From: Selenomonas sputigena_A
GTDB lineage: Bacteria; Bacillota; Negativicutes; Selenomonadales; Selenomonadaceae
Assembly: GCF_051603425.1 (NCBI RefSeq)
Contig: NZ_CP194411.1
Location: forward strand, 744,001-808,000
DNA: 64,000 nt
Direction of reading: 5' to 3'
This document shows, piece by piece, positions 9,230 through 17,497 of this stretch (positions within the stretch are counted from its first letter, which is position 1; every line of letters starts with the position of its first letter). Under the pieces are notes generated by a model. The model ran no database searches, was not told where the DNA came from, and saw nothing but the letters and a program-made list of their open reading frames with translations. Position numbers and translations under genes: made by a program.

Positions 9230-11044
9230 TTAGAAGAATTTATAAAGTTGGAACCAGAACCTGCCCCTGCGGTCCGTGTCGGAAACCGCCTTTTCGCTGC
9301 CGATCTTCCACGCGTAATGCAGGTGTGCGACCCAGTTTGCCTGATTGCTCCAGTTCACACCGACGCCCGCGCCGTAGAGGCTGCGTCCCTGCTGGCCCGC
9401 ATAGCCCTGCCAAGCGTCGTGGCTCAGCTTCACGTGGCCGCCGTCGACGAAAGCGATGAGCTGCCATATATTCTCGTCGCCCTCGCGCGTCGCGAGATTC
9501 CAGCGCAGCTCCGTCGTCCAGCGCCAGCCGTCGTCGCCTGAAGCTTCGCCGACGGGATAGGCGCGTACGCCGTAAGGACCGCCGAGGGAAAACTTCTCCG
9601 AGGGGTCGAGGTTCTTCGTCGCCCACTGGCGGCTGTAGGAAATGTAGAGCGAAAGCCGCTCGCTCACATGCTGCAGGCGCGTCAGATTGAGATTCCACTT
9701 GCCGAAGCTTCCCGCCGTCCGCGCGGTCATGGCGTCGTATTGGCGCTGCACCTCTTCATTGATCGAGAGGTTTCCGTGCGTGTAGTTGAGCGAAAAGGTG
9801 TTGCGTCCGCCTCCCCAGAAGCGATCGAGATTGTCGCCGTTTATGCCGACGACCCAGTTCTTCGCACCCTTGGGGTTCTTGTACGCCATGCCCTCCGCCT
9901 CGTCATTGAGATCCTTCCAGTCGAAGCGAATCGTACCGTAGAGGTTGAAGTCGCGGCTGCGCCGGAAGTTGTGCTGCCACCAGAGGCTCAAGGTCTCCGA
10001 CGTGCCCGTATAATCGAGCGTCGAGAAAGCGCCGCCCAAGGTGTAGTGCGAGCGTGCGTAGCTGATGCCGACGCGTTCGCCCTGCTTGGCGATTGGCGTC
10101 GAATAGGAAGCCGATCCCGACCACATGCCGCCATTCGACACGATGCCGCCGACGGAGAAGAGGTCGCCCTCGCGAAAGGGGCTCGCATAGTTGACGAAGG
10201 CGCTGTACTGGTAGCGTCCCGTGTAGCGGTAGCCGCCGTTGTCGACGCCGACGTAGCCCCACATGCGGTTGCCCTTGTTCTTCACATCGATGACGATGTC
10301 CGACGTGCCCTGGCGGCTGCCCGCCTTGATCTGCGTGCGCGCTTCGACGCGCGAGAGGTCGTTCGTCAGCCAGACGCCGCGGTTCAGGATTTCCTTCTTC
10401 ACGAGATTGCCCGAGTAAATCCCCATCTCGCGTCGAATGGCAGTTTCTGTCAAATAAGAGTTGTTATTGATGATGACCTTATCATAGCGCCCGGGCACGA
10501 TGGTGAAGTTGACCGTACCGTCCGCAAAGGTCTGCGGCGCCAAATAGGCGAAGGCAACAAAGTAACCCTTGGCGCGCAGGTACTTCGTGATTTCCGCTGC
10601 CTGCGCCTCAAGATCGGCGAGCCGCGCGTACTTGAGCTTGTGCGGTTGAAGCAGCGTGCGAAGTTCCTGATCCGTCACGGGGTTCTCGCCTGAAAACGTA
10701 TAGCGGCGCACGAGGATCGCGCTCTCCGCCGTATCCTGCTGCGTCGCCTGTGATGCGGCGGTTTTTCCCGCCTTCCCTGCCGGCTGCGGCTTGGAGGCTT
10801 CTTCCGCCCCCTCTGTCGCGGGTACATCGGCAGTGCTCGTTCCCATCATCGGCGCTTCACCGGCCGCCGCGCGCAGCATGGCCGCCTGCTCCTCCCCGGT
10901 CGCATGCGAGCTCGTTCCCGCTTCCGCGTCCAAAGGAGTGAGCGCCGCTCCCAGTAAGGCAAAGCCGACGGCAAAAGGCCATGCCCGGCACTTCCTTGTG
11001 CCCAAAATTCTGCACTCCGTCATCCGTGCATCGTGCTGTTTCAT
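9230..11044 (-). CDS. Two-partner secretion outer-membrane transporter TpsB (ShlB/FhaC/HecB family)
   Basis: 604-residue outer-membrane beta-barrel that secretes the adhesin encoded next. The start ATG has AGGAGG about 9 nt upstream. An N-terminal signal region (hydrophobic around residues 22-40) is followed by a low-complexity linker. A POTRA-type domain lies at about residues 108-195; it includes YTFSGENPVTDQELRTLL and an R-A-K-G-Y-F-V-A-F-A-Y-L motif typical of FhaC/ShlB POTRA2. The rest is a Tyr/Trp/Gly-rich barrel ending in Phe (YKFF), as expected for BAM-dependent insertion. The tpsB-tpsA order and the short gap indicate one transcript. Because it is in a diderm Firmicute it marks an outer membrane. 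The family call is strong. The substrate is inferred from adjacency. Confidence 0.93.
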   Translation of the reverse strand: MKQHDARMTECRILGTRKCRAWPFAVGFALLGAALTPLDAEAGTSSHATGEEQAAMLRAAAGEAPMMGTSTADVPATEGAEEASKPQPAGKAGKTAASQATQQDTAESAILVRRYTFSGENPVTDQELRTLLQPHKLKYARLADLEAQAAEITKYLRAKGYFVAFAYLAPQTFADGTVNFTIVPGRYDKVIINNNSYLTETAIRREMGIYSGNLVKKEILNRGVWLTNDLSRVEARTQIKAGSRQGTSDIVIDVKNKGNRMWGYVGVDNGGYRYTGRYQYSAFVNYASPFREGDLFSVGGIVSNGGMWSGSASYSTPIAKQGERVGISYARSHYTLGGAFSTLDYTGTSETLSLWWQHNFRRSRDFNLYGTIRFDWKDLNDEAEGMAYKNPKGAKNWVVGINGDNLDRFWGGGRNTFSLNYTHGNLSINEEVQRQYDAMTARTAGSFGKWNLNLTRLQHVSERLSLYISYSRQWATKNLDPSEKFSLGGPYGVRAYPVGEASGDDGWRWTTELRWNLATREGDENIWQLIAFVDGGHVKLSHDAWQGYAGQQGRSLYGAGVGVNWSNQANWVAHLHYAWKIGSEKAVSDTDRRGRFWFQLYKFF

Positions 11045-11257
11045 CCGTGTTGTTCCTCCTAAAGCCGTACTGCACAGCTGGACCTTTCAAAGCCGCATCG
11101 CTGTCTGCAGGCAAACTTTCTGTTTATAAATTATTGCGTATGCTACATATTATCATACTTCCGTCTTTTTTCCTAGCCTAATTGCCTTACTTTTTGATAT
11201 ATAAATAAAAAATAGGATTTTTCTCCTGCACGAGAATAAGGGTTATCCATGGACAAT

Positions 11258-11302
11258 AAAAAGAAGCTGTCACAGATATGGCTGCAGCAGCTTCCTTTTT
11301 GC
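11258..11302. terminator. Bidirectional hairpin between divergent genes
   Basis: GAAGCTG (11263-11269) pairs with CAGCTTC (11288-11294), with a T-run on both strands (CTTTTT on plus, TTTTTATT on minus). It lies between the divergent tpsB and 11406 genes, an unusual place for a terminator. It may be a leader attenuator or a barrier between the two promoters. Confidence 0.45.
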
Positions 11303-11329
11303 CCGGCGCTTTCCGGTGAGATTCTTTCC

Positions 11330-11358
11330 TTGCCCCCGAGAGCGGCTTCCTGTATCAT
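11330..11358 (+). promoter_or_regulatory. Sigma70-type promoter for the 11406 gene
   Basis: -35 TTGCCC (11330-11335), 17-bp spacer, -10 TATCAT (11353-11358). The predicted start near 11365 leaves a leader of about 40 nt. The rest of the 11045-11405 gap holds AT-rich sequence that presumably carries the tps promoter, but I could not settle on a -35/-10 pair there. Confidence 0.55.
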
Positions 11359-11405
11359 AATATATGACAGATACAGCGCAGATTCCGCAGAAAAGAGGCG
11401 TTTCT

Positions 11406-11897
11406 ATGAAAACATTCCGGCAGATTTCTCTCCTCCTTCTTCTTTTTCTCCTCGCCGTCAGCAGCACCGCCTTTGCAGCCGACTGGCAGCGGATTGGGGC
11501 AAATGACAAATGCGCCCACTTCTTCGACAGGGACAGCATACGCTATGAACGATTTTATCTGCCGTTTTTCGGCAACTCCCGTCCGGACACTTCCCGCATC
11601 ACCTATTGGGAAAAAATCACGATCGCTCTGGAAGAAGCCGAGGCCATGGCGGAAGAGCTGGACGATCCGCGTTACCTCCGCTTGGATTACGTCCTTCTCC
11701 TGGAGACCGCTTCCCTGCACGACAGAACCATCACCATCCGCGAGGAGATCCGCTACGACCGCGCAGGAAACATCCTCCTGCGTGACTTGTCCGAACGCGT
11801 TTCCAACATCATCCCCGGCTCCTGGGGCGAAACCGTCTTCAACACCGTCGTCGACTACGCCCGCCTGCATCACGAGGAGCTCCTGCAAAATACGTAA
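11406..11897 (+). CDS. Small secreted protein of unknown function
   Basis: 163 residues. The ATG at 11406 is chosen over an upstream in-frame ATG at 11364 because GAGG lies about 7 nt upstream and the protein then begins with a textbook signal peptide (MKTFRQ, a Leu-rich core, cleavage near FAADW). The mature part has W-x-R-I near its start, a Y-W-E-K motif and many acidic residues. The pattern recalls small surface-adhesin-E-like proteins common in Selenomonas and Veillonella, but I cannot claim the family. It lies divergent from the two-partner system and convergent with msrAB, sharing a bidirectional terminator with the latter. Confidence 0.75.
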   Translation: MKTFRQISLLLLLFLLAVSSTAFAADWQRIGANDKCAHFFDRDSIRYERFYLPFFGNSRPDTSRITYWEKITIALEEAEAMAEELDDPRYLRLDYVLLLETASLHDRTITIREEIRYDRAGNILLRDLSERVSNIIPGSWGETVFNTVVDYARLHHEELLQNT

Positions 11898-11929
11898 GCG
11901 AAGCCGCTCACCCCTCCCACGGACGAAAA

Positions 11930-11962
11930 ACGGCCCGGCGCTCAAAAAGTGCGCCGGGCCGT
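11930..11962. terminator. Bidirectional terminator between the secreted protein and msrAB
   Basis: Perfect 12-bp stem ACGGCCCGGCGC (11930-11941) / GCGCCGGGCCGT (11951-11962) with a 9-nt loop. Short T/A tracts lie on both sides and the flanking genes converge. Confidence 0.8.
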
Positions 11963-11966
11963 TCCT

Positions 11967-13091
11967 TCACTCATCCAGCAGGGAAAGATACGCCCCATAG
12001 CCCGCAGCCTGCATTTCCTCCTTGGGAACAAAGCGCAAAGAAGCGCTGTTGATGCAATAGCGCAAGCCGCCCGTTTCCCGCGGGCCGTCGTTGAATACAT
12101 GGCCGAGATGTGCGCCGCTCTTCGCCGCCGTAACCTCGGTGCGCACCATGCCGTGCGAAGTGTCGCGGTGCTCGGCGATGAGCGCCGCATCGATCGGACG
12201 CGAAAAAGCCGGCCAGCCGCAGCCCGAATCGTACTTATGCGTCGAGACGAAAAGCGGCTCGCCCGTCGTCACATCGCAATAGATGCCGGCGCGGAATTCG
12301 TGATCGTACTCGTTCCGGAAAGGCGGTTCCGTCGCCTTTTCCTGCGTCACCTTGTACTGCAGATCCGTGAGGCGCTTCCTAAGCTCCGCATCCGACGGCC
12401 TCGCATATGCGGGCTTCTCCGGCTTCTCCTGCGCCGCCTTCTTCGCCGCCTCGCCCTTTTCGCGCATCGAAGCCAGCAAGGAGGGCGGGATATGGCAGTA
12501 GCCGTTCGGATGCTTTTCGAGATACTTCTGGTGTTCCTCCTCCGCACGCCAGAAGTTCAGAAGCGGCCCCGTTTCAATGGCGACGGGCTTTCCCAGCCGC
12601 TCCTCCAAGCGCCGCAGGGAAGCGCGGATGACAGCGGCATCGGAGCTGTTTCCGTCTTCGTCCGCCGCATAGTAAATGCCCGAGCGGTACTGCTCGCCGA
12701 CATCGTTGCCCTGGCGGTTCTTCGCCGTCGGGTCGATGGACTCATAGAAAAGTTCCAGAAGATTTTCGAGCGGCAGGATCTTTGGGTCGTAGACGACATG
12801 CACGGCTTCCGCATGGCCGCTGCCGGAGCAGACCTCACGGTACGACGGATTCTCCGTGCGCCCGTTCGCATAGCCGCTTTCCGTCGATATGATGCCGGGC
12901 GCAAGGCTCAAGTAATGCTCTGTGCCCCAGAAGCAGCCGCCCGCAAGCCAGATCTCCGCCTGCCCGTTTTCCGCATGGTTTGCCTGCACAATGCCCCGGG
13001 GCATATCCGACGAAGCCGCCGGCGCACCGCAGCCGCCGAGGCAGAGCGCCAATCCCAAAGCGCAGGTAATTCTTATCAGCGATTGATTCAT
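11967..13091 (-). CDS. msrAB: Fused methionine sulfoxide reductase MsrA-MsrB, lipoprotein
   Basis: 374-residue bifunctional enzyme that repairs both S- and R-methionine sulfoxide. The start is ATG 13091 with GGAAGGGAG upstream; the upstream in-frame ATG would bury the signal sequence. Residues 1-22 form a lipoprotein signal with lipobox LGGC, so it is probably anchored outside the cytoplasm. The MsrA domain (about 45-200) has the catalytic GGCFWG motif. A charged Ala/Lys/Glu linker follows. The MsrB domain (about 235-360) has YDSGCGWPAF and the catalytic RYCINSASLRF. MsrB here appears to lack the zinc-binding CxxC pairs. It is likely a single-gene transcript ending at the bidirectional terminator. 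It protects envelope proteins such as the adhesin from oxidation (inference). Confidence 0.95.
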   Translation of the reverse strand: MNQSLIRITCALGLALCLGGCGAPAASSDMPRGIVQANHAENGQAEIWLAGGCFWGTEHYLSLAPGIISTESGYANGRTENPSYREVCSGSGHAEAVHVVYDPKILPLENLLELFYESIDPTAKNRQGNDVGEQYRSGIYYAADEDGNSSDAAVIRASLRRLEERLGKPVAIETGPLLNFWRAEEEHQKYLEKHPNGYCHIPPSLLASMREKGEAAKKAAQEKPEKPAYARPSDAELRKRLTDLQYKVTQEKATEPPFRNEYDHEFRAGIYCDVTTGEPLFVSTHKYDSGCGWPAFSRPIDAALIAEHRDTSHGMVRTEVTAAKSGAHLGHVFNDGPRETGGLRYCINSASLRFVPKEEMQAAGYGAYLSLLDE

Positions 13092-13227
13092 AGCAAAAAC
13101 TCCCTTCCGCCGCTGTCGCGGCAGCATAAACCGGACGGAAAACAAAGGTGCGACACACCCTTGCCTAGCTGAATCCCCTAAAGGAAAGACCCCGCAAACA
13201 CGGGAAGCCTATGGCATAAGTCTCTTC

Positions 13228-13256
13228 TTGCACGAACACGAAAAGAAAGTTATAAT
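13228..13256 (+). promoter_or_regulatory. Sigma70-type promoter for ktrBA
   Basis: -35 TTGCAC (13228-13233), 17-bp spacer, -10 TATAAT (13251-13256). The leader to the ktrB start is about 60 nt. I looked for a c-di-AMP (ydaO-type) riboswitch here and do not see room for one. Confidence 0.7.
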
Positions 13257-13321
13257 GAAAAGAGATCGGTAGAAGAAGCTTGTTCTCAAAGCAAGCTCCC
13301 ATTTTAAAACGAGGCTGTTTT

Positions 13322-14644
13322 ATGAAAATCATTGGACGCTTGCGAAGGCTCTCGCCTTTTCGTATCATTATTTTAAGTTTTCTCGGCTTGATTCTCTGCG
13401 GCACCGGGCTTTTGATGCTGCCTTGGGCCACAACAAACGGCGAAGGCGCCTCCTTTTCCGATGCGCTCTTCACTGCCGTTTCTGCCAGCTGCGTGACGGG
13501 CCTTACCACTGTCGACACCGCTGCATACTGGACGATTTTCGGTCAGCTCGTCATCCTGGCCATGATTCAGGTCGGCGGCTTCGGCGTCATTACTGTCGCC
13601 GTCTCTCTCGCCGCGCTTTCGGGCCAGCGCATCGGTCTCATGCAGCGCAGCCTTTCTAAAGAGGCTGTCTCCGCGCCGCAGCTTGGCGGCATCGTACCGC
13701 TCCTCTACTTCATTTTGCGCTTGACTTTCTTGATCGAATTTCTCGGCGCTCTTCTTCTCGCCCCCTCTTTTTGCCAAAAAGTCGGCCTTTTACGCGGCAT
13801 TTACTTCGCGGTCTTTCATTCCATCTCATCCTTTTGCAATGCAGGCTTCGATCTCTTCGGCAATTCCCTGATGGATTTCGTCGGCGATCCTATCGTAAAC
13901 GTCACGGTCATGCTCCTCATCATCGCCGGCGGACTTGGCTTCACCACCTGGGCGGACATCCGTCTGAACCGCGGAAATTTCCATGCGTACACCCTGCAAA
14001 GCAAGATCGCCCTGACAATGACGGCAGCTCTCATCCTGATTCCGGGGCTTTTCTTCTTTTTCTTCGAGCTCGATCCCGGCACTTCTCTCAGCGAACACTT
14101 CCTGATCTCCTTCTTTCAATCCGTTACGACCCGCACCGCAGGCTACAACACGATCGACATCAAGGACTTCAGCGAAACGGGACGAGCCGCCCTCATCACC
14201 TTGATGCTCATCGGCGGCTCGCCCGGCTCCACCGCAGGCGGCATCAAGACAACAACAGCTTTCACCTTGCTTGCCATCATGATCGCCACCTTCCGCCTCA
14301 AGAAGGATCCGACTTGCTTCTCGCGGCGTCTTTCCTCCGAAACACAGCGGCACGCCGTCACCATCCTCATGATGTATCTCCTGCTTTTCGCTTCCGGCAG
14401 CGTACTGCTCAACCTCATTGACGGCATACGCCTGATCGACAGCGCTTTTGAAACGGCTTCTGCGCTGGGAACCGTCGGTCTTTCCATCGGCGTCACCAAC
14501 GATCTGGGGCCGCTTTCCAAATACGTCATGATGCTTTTGATGTTCTTCGGGCGCATCGGAGGTCTCACTGTCATCTTTGCTGCCCATGCACACAGCAGAC
14601 AAGAATCCGGACGCAGCCCGGAAGAACGAATCACCATCGGATAG
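13322..14644 (+). CDS. ktrB: Potassium uptake channel-like subunit KtrB (TrkH family)
   Basis: 440-residue integral membrane protein that moves K+ (or Na+-coupled K+) across the inner membrane. ATG 13322 is preferred to 13280 because GAGG precedes it and the family begins with a short basic segment. Four repeated M-P-M units are visible through their selectivity-filter-like segments: ASCVTGLTTVDT (the first P-loop), ISSFCNAGFDLF, TRTAGYNTIDI, and ETASALGTVGLSIG near the end. The Gly residues in each loop are those that line the KtrB filter. It is followed after 10 bp by ktrA, the cytoplasmic gating ring, so both form one operon from the promoter at 13228. Confidence 0.95.
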   Translation: MKIIGRLRRLSPFRIIILSFLGLILCGTGLLMLPWATTNGEGASFSDALFTAVSASCVTGLTTVDTAAYWTIFGQLVILAMIQVGGFGVITVAVSLAALSGQRIGLMQRSLSKEAVSAPQLGGIVPLLYFILRLTFLIEFLGALLLAPSFCQKVGLLRGIYFAVFHSISSFCNAGFDLFGNSLMDFVGDPIVNVTVMLLIIAGGLGFTTWADIRLNRGNFHAYTLQSKIALTMTAALILIPGLFFFFFELDPGTSLSEHFLISFFQSVTTRTAGYNTIDIKDFSETGRAALITLMLIGGSPGSTAGGIKTTTAFTLLAIMIATFRLKKDPTCFSRRLSSETQRHAVTILMMYLLLFASGSVLLNLIDGIRLIDSAFETASALGTVGLSIGVTNDLGPLSKYVMMLLMFFGRIGGLTVIFAAHAHSRQESGRSPEERITIG

Positions 14645-14654
14645 GAGGAACATC

Positions 14655-15308
14655 ATGAAATCCATCCTGCTCATCGGACTTGGCCGCTTCGGCCGCTACA
14701 TTGCAGAAAAGCTGCACGACATGCAGCACGACGTCCTCGCCGTCGACCACGACGAAGACCGCGTGAACAGCATTCTGCCGTTCGTGACGAACGCACTCAT
14801 CGCCGACAGCACCAATGCCGACTTTCTGCGCTCTCTCGACATCCCCAACTTCGATGTCTGCATCGTCGCCATCGGCGATGACTTCCAAAGCTCCCTCGAA
14901 ACAACCTCGCTCCTCAAAGAATTTGGCGCACGCTATGTCGTAGCGCGCGCCTCGCGCGACATTCACGAAAAATTCCTGCTGCGGAACGGCGCGGACGAAA
15001 CCGTCTACCCGGAGCGCCAATTCGCGCTTTGGACGGCCATCCGCTGCGGTTCCAATCATATCCTCGACTACTTCCCGCTCAGCGACGAATACGCCATCTA
15101 CGAAGTACCCGTACCCAAAGCATGGGAAGGGAAAAGCATCATCGAGCTTGATATCCGCCGCCGGCATCACCTGAACATCCTCGGCATAAAAGCAGGCGAC
15201 CGCATCGACCTCAATATCTCTGCCCAGACGATCTTCGCGCCGGATGCCGCCGTTCTCGTCGCCGGCAGACAGGAAGATGTCGCTCATGTCTTTCAAAGAA
15301 ATGGCTGA
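14655..15308 (+). CDS. ktrA: Potassium uptake regulatory subunit KtrA (RCK domain)
   Basis: 217 residues. ATG 14655 has AGGAGG 7 nt upstream. The N-terminal RCK/TrkA-N Rossmann domain begins with LLIGLGRFG (a GxGxxG nucleotide-binding loop) and carries the acidic end of strand 2 (AVDHDEDRV). A C-terminal TrkA-C domain covers about residues 135-215. The octameric ring binds ATP/ADP and gates KtrB, and the TrkA-C part can bind c-di-AMP in relatives. It lies 10 bp behind ktrB. No terminator is obvious before the convergent methyltransferase gene. Confidence 0.94.
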   Translation: MKSILLIGLGRFGRYIAEKLHDMQHDVLAVDHDEDRVNSILPFVTNALIADSTNADFLRSLDIPNFDVCIVAIGDDFQSSLETTSLLKEFGARYVVARASRDIHEKFLLRNGADETVYPERQFALWTAIRCGSNHILDYFPLSDEYAIYEVPVPKAWEGKSIIELDIRRRHHLNILGIKAGDRIDLNISAQTIFAPDAAVLVAGRQEDVAHVFQRNG

Positions 15309-15457
15309 CCGCTCCTATAAAATATGGCGGGAAGACGATTTCATCCCCCGCCCCGGGCTCTGTCAAAAATGAAAGCAGGGGCATCCCCTGTATGGTACAC
15401 CACGCAGTCGCCGTCCGCGCTCAAGATCACATGTTTCACACAGATCCCCCGTCCATA

Positions 15458-16099
15458 TCAAGAAGACGCCGCTTCCATTCTCCCCGCCTTTCGCGCAATG
15501 AATCTTGCGCCGTTCACCCATCTCGTCTTAGGGAACATATCCGTCCTGACGTCCGAAAAGCCGGCGCCTTCCAAATAGGCGACGATCTCTTCCGGCGCAT
15601 GGATGATCATGCGCTCGAATTTGCTGCTCCACGTCGTATCCGTCGGGTCGATCGCTTCCAGGCCTATGACGAAGCGCCCGTCCGGCTTCAGCACGCGATG
15701 CACTTCGGAAAATGCGCGCGCCAGATCCTCCCACCAGTAAAGGGAGTCCGTCGTCACCGCCAGATCAAAGCGCCCCTCCTCATAGGGAAGCGCCGTCGCC
15801 TCGCCCTGCGCTATGGTGCAGCGAGAGCCGTAGCAGCGGTTCTTCCTGCGGCTCTCCTTCACGCTCGTTTCCGAGACATCGAGGCCGTCGGCAGCCAGGC
15901 GCGGATATTCGCGCAGCAGACGATGAAGCATGCCGCCGCCTCCGCAGCCGATGTCCAGGATACGGCCTTCCTCGGGCAGGGCAAGTCCCTGCAGGGTTCC
16001 TTCCCAGAGCTTTCGATGCCCGATATTCATCCCCTTGAGAATGAATGATCCGAGCCAACCCTTGGGAAATGCCATTTGCTCCATAAACGAGTTCGCCAT
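15458..16099 (-). CDS. SAM-dependent class I methyltransferase (UbiE/Methyltransf_11 type)
   Basis: 213 residues. ATG 16099 has GAGAGGAAG upstream; the earlier in-frame start would overlap the tRNA promoter region. Motif I is ILDIGCGGGGMLHRLL (SAM-binding Gly-rich loop), motif II the acidic GLDVSE, and post-I/II LPYEEGRFDLAVTTDSLYWWED, then HRVLKPDGRFVIG (motif III), a layout typical of the Methyltransf_11 fold. The N-terminal MANSFMEQMAFPKGWLG is shared with Firmicute small-molecule methyltransferases. The substrate is unknown. It is encoded convergently to ktrA and divergently from tRNA-Arg. Confidence 0.88.
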   Translation of the reverse strand: MANSFMEQMAFPKGWLGSFILKGMNIGHRKLWEGTLQGLALPEEGRILDIGCGGGGMLHRLLREYPRLAADGLDVSETSVKESRRKNRCYGSRCTIAQGEATALPYEEGRFDLAVTTDSLYWWEDLARAFSEVHRVLKPDGRFVIGLEAIDPTDTTWSSKFERMIIHAPEEIVAYLEGAGFSDVRTDMFPKTRWVNGARFIARKAGRMEAASS

Positions 16100-16163
16100 C
16101 GTTCCACTTCCTCTCCGAACACAGTCCGCCCGGCGGCTGCTGTGAGCTGCCGTCATTTCGGGC

Positions 16164-16192
16164 TTGCATATATACGCTTCTTTTGTTAAAAT
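16164..16192 (+). promoter_or_regulatory. Promoter of tRNA-Arg
   Basis: -35 TTGCAT (16164-16169), 17-bp spacer, -10 TAAAAT (16187-16192). Transcription should start about 7 nt before the tRNA. Confidence 0.65.
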
Positions 16193-16205
16193 GAATACGT
16201 TGCAC

Positions 16206-16282
16206 GCGGTCGTAGCTCAGCTGGATAGAGCATCTGCCTCCTAAGCAGGGGGTCGCGCGTTCGAATCGCGCCGATCGCACCA
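16206..16282 (+). tRNA. tRNA-Arg (anticodon CCU)
   Basis: Cloverleaf reads cleanly. The acceptor GCGGTCG pairs with CGATCGC (one G-U), and the D arm is GCTC/GAGC. The anticodon stem CTGC/GCAG encloses loop CTCCTAA, giving anticodon CCT. The T arm is GCGCG/CGCGC with TTCGAAT, discriminator A, and CCA encoded at 16280-16282. It decodes AGG, a rare codon in this GC-rich genome. Confidence 0.96.
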
Positions 16283-16290
16283 CGAAAACA

Positions 16291-16323
16291 AAAGCCTGCC
16301 CCCGGAAGAGGGCAGGCTTTTCC
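16291..16323 (+). terminator. Terminator of tRNA-Arg
   Basis: AAAGCCTGCCC (16291-16301) pairs with GGGCAGGCTTT (16310-16320); an 8-nt loop lies between them and the stem runs into a short T tract. Confidence 0.85.
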
Positions 16324-16368
16324 TATGCTCTATAGAGAAGCTTCGCCCTCAAACGGGCTCCGAGCGGC

Positions 16369-17250
16369 TCACGCATCGCCGGCCATTTTCCTCGCGGCAT
16401 CGAGCAGCTTGCGGCAGCGCGTGCCGTGTTCGGGATAATAGGCGACGGCCAGTTTGCTCGTAATGCCGAATTTGCCGTATCCGGCGCTGCCCGTGCGGAA
16501 GATGTCCTTGAGGCCCTTGACGTTCATCTCCAAAAAGTCCTTGTTCGTCACATCGCGCACGAAGACGGCAAAAGCTCCGCTGCCGAGATGCGCGAGCACA
16601 TCGCCCGAGCGGAACTTGCTGCCGATGGCCTTGCAAAGTCCCACGAGCATCGTTTCCATCCCGCGCTTTCCCATGCGCTTCTCCAGCGCCTCATAGCGCT
16701 CGATACGCATGAAAACCAACGCATTCACATCCTGTTTTCCCTCGCCTGCAAGATAGGCGTCCACTTCTTTGGCGAGGCCGAGCTCGTTGGCCACGCCGGT
16801 GACGGAGTCGAGGTCGGAGCGGAAACGCGACACGGTCTTGTTGGCCTTGACGCGCAGGATATCCGTGTTCCAGAGGGCGCCCTTCACCTTGGCGAGATGC
16901 CCCTGCTCGTCGGTCTCGCGTTCGATAACGAATTTATACCACGAGTACTTGCCCACCGGGCGCTTGCCCATGTCGAGCAGGAAGCGGTCCCTCTCGGTGT
17001 TCTGTCCCGAGAAGAACGCGATCAGCGGCTCCATGAAATCCGGGTGCACCATTTTCTTGAGCTCGGTATTCAATGTCTTGCGGAAATTCTCAATCCTGCG
17101 CAGCTCCATATCGTCGCGCGCCATATTGAACAACATCGTGTCCGTCTGCAAATCGTAGTTGAAAACGATGGCGCCGAGCCGCTGCAAAAGCAGCCTGACG
17201 CATTGATTCTGATAGTCCTCCCCGGGAATATCCGACTGATACTGCCACAT
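16369..17250 (-). CDS. PAS-like / degenerate GGDEF-domain protein
   Basis: 293 residues, start ATG with GAGGGGG upstream. Residues 20-130 look like a PAS-type sensor: FNYDLQTDTMLF, then VHPDF, then G-x-L-A-K-V-K-G-A-L-W-N-T-D as in PAC motifs. Residues 140-290 follow the GGDEF fold (DSVTGVANELGL, a signature start; FMRIERYEAL; AYYPEHGTRCRKLLDAA near the end). The active-site loop at 223-227, where GGDEF is expected, reads GSGAF, and the second metal Asp of the first strand is replaced (MRIERYEAL where active enzymes have DID/DxDxF). It is therefore unlikely to make c-di-GMP. It may bind a nucleotide or act as a sensor. It stands alone, reading towards the tRNA terminator. Confidence 0.75.
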   Translation of the reverse strand: MWQYQSDIPGEDYQNQCVRLLLQRLGAIVFNYDLQTDTMLFNMARDDMELRRIENFRKTLNTELKKMVHPDFMEPLIAFFSGQNTERDRFLLDMGKRPVGKYSWYKFVIERETDEQGHLAKVKGALWNTDILRVKANKTVSRFRSDLDSVTGVANELGLAKEVDAYLAGEGKQDVNALVFMRIERYEALEKRMGKRGMETMLVGLCKAIGSKFRSGDVLAHLGSGAFAVFVRDVTNKDFLEMNVKGLKDIFRTGSAGYGKFGITSKLAVAYYPEHGTRCRKLLDAARKMAGDA

Positions 17251-17455
17251 TGCCTATACCCCCTCATGACAAACCTTACCAACCCAAACGACACGCGGAG
17301 CATATCCTCGGCTTCATATGTTGTACAGAAAAACTTCCTGAAAACATAGCATTTGATATAAACCACTTCATCAATTATTTCGTCATTTCCCTGTTTTTTA
17401 TTAAATCGATTTCGTCATATTTCGCTTACTTTCGTTCTGTTTTCATCTTTTTTTC

Positions 17456-17484
17456 ACACAAAAAAGGCAGCTGAAAAAGCTGCC
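17456..17484 (-). terminator. Terminator of the suf operon
   Basis: Stem GGCAGCT (17466-17472) / AGCTGCC (17478-17484), loop GAAAA. On the minus strand it is followed by a run of T (the A-run 17459-17465). It lies just beyond the sufU stop. Confidence 0.85.
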
Positions 17485-17497
17485 CTTTCTTTCTTGT

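Noticed and set aside
13173..13321. c-di-AMP riboswitch before ktrBA
   Set aside because: The promoter lies 65 bp from the start codon, leaving no room for the aptamer.
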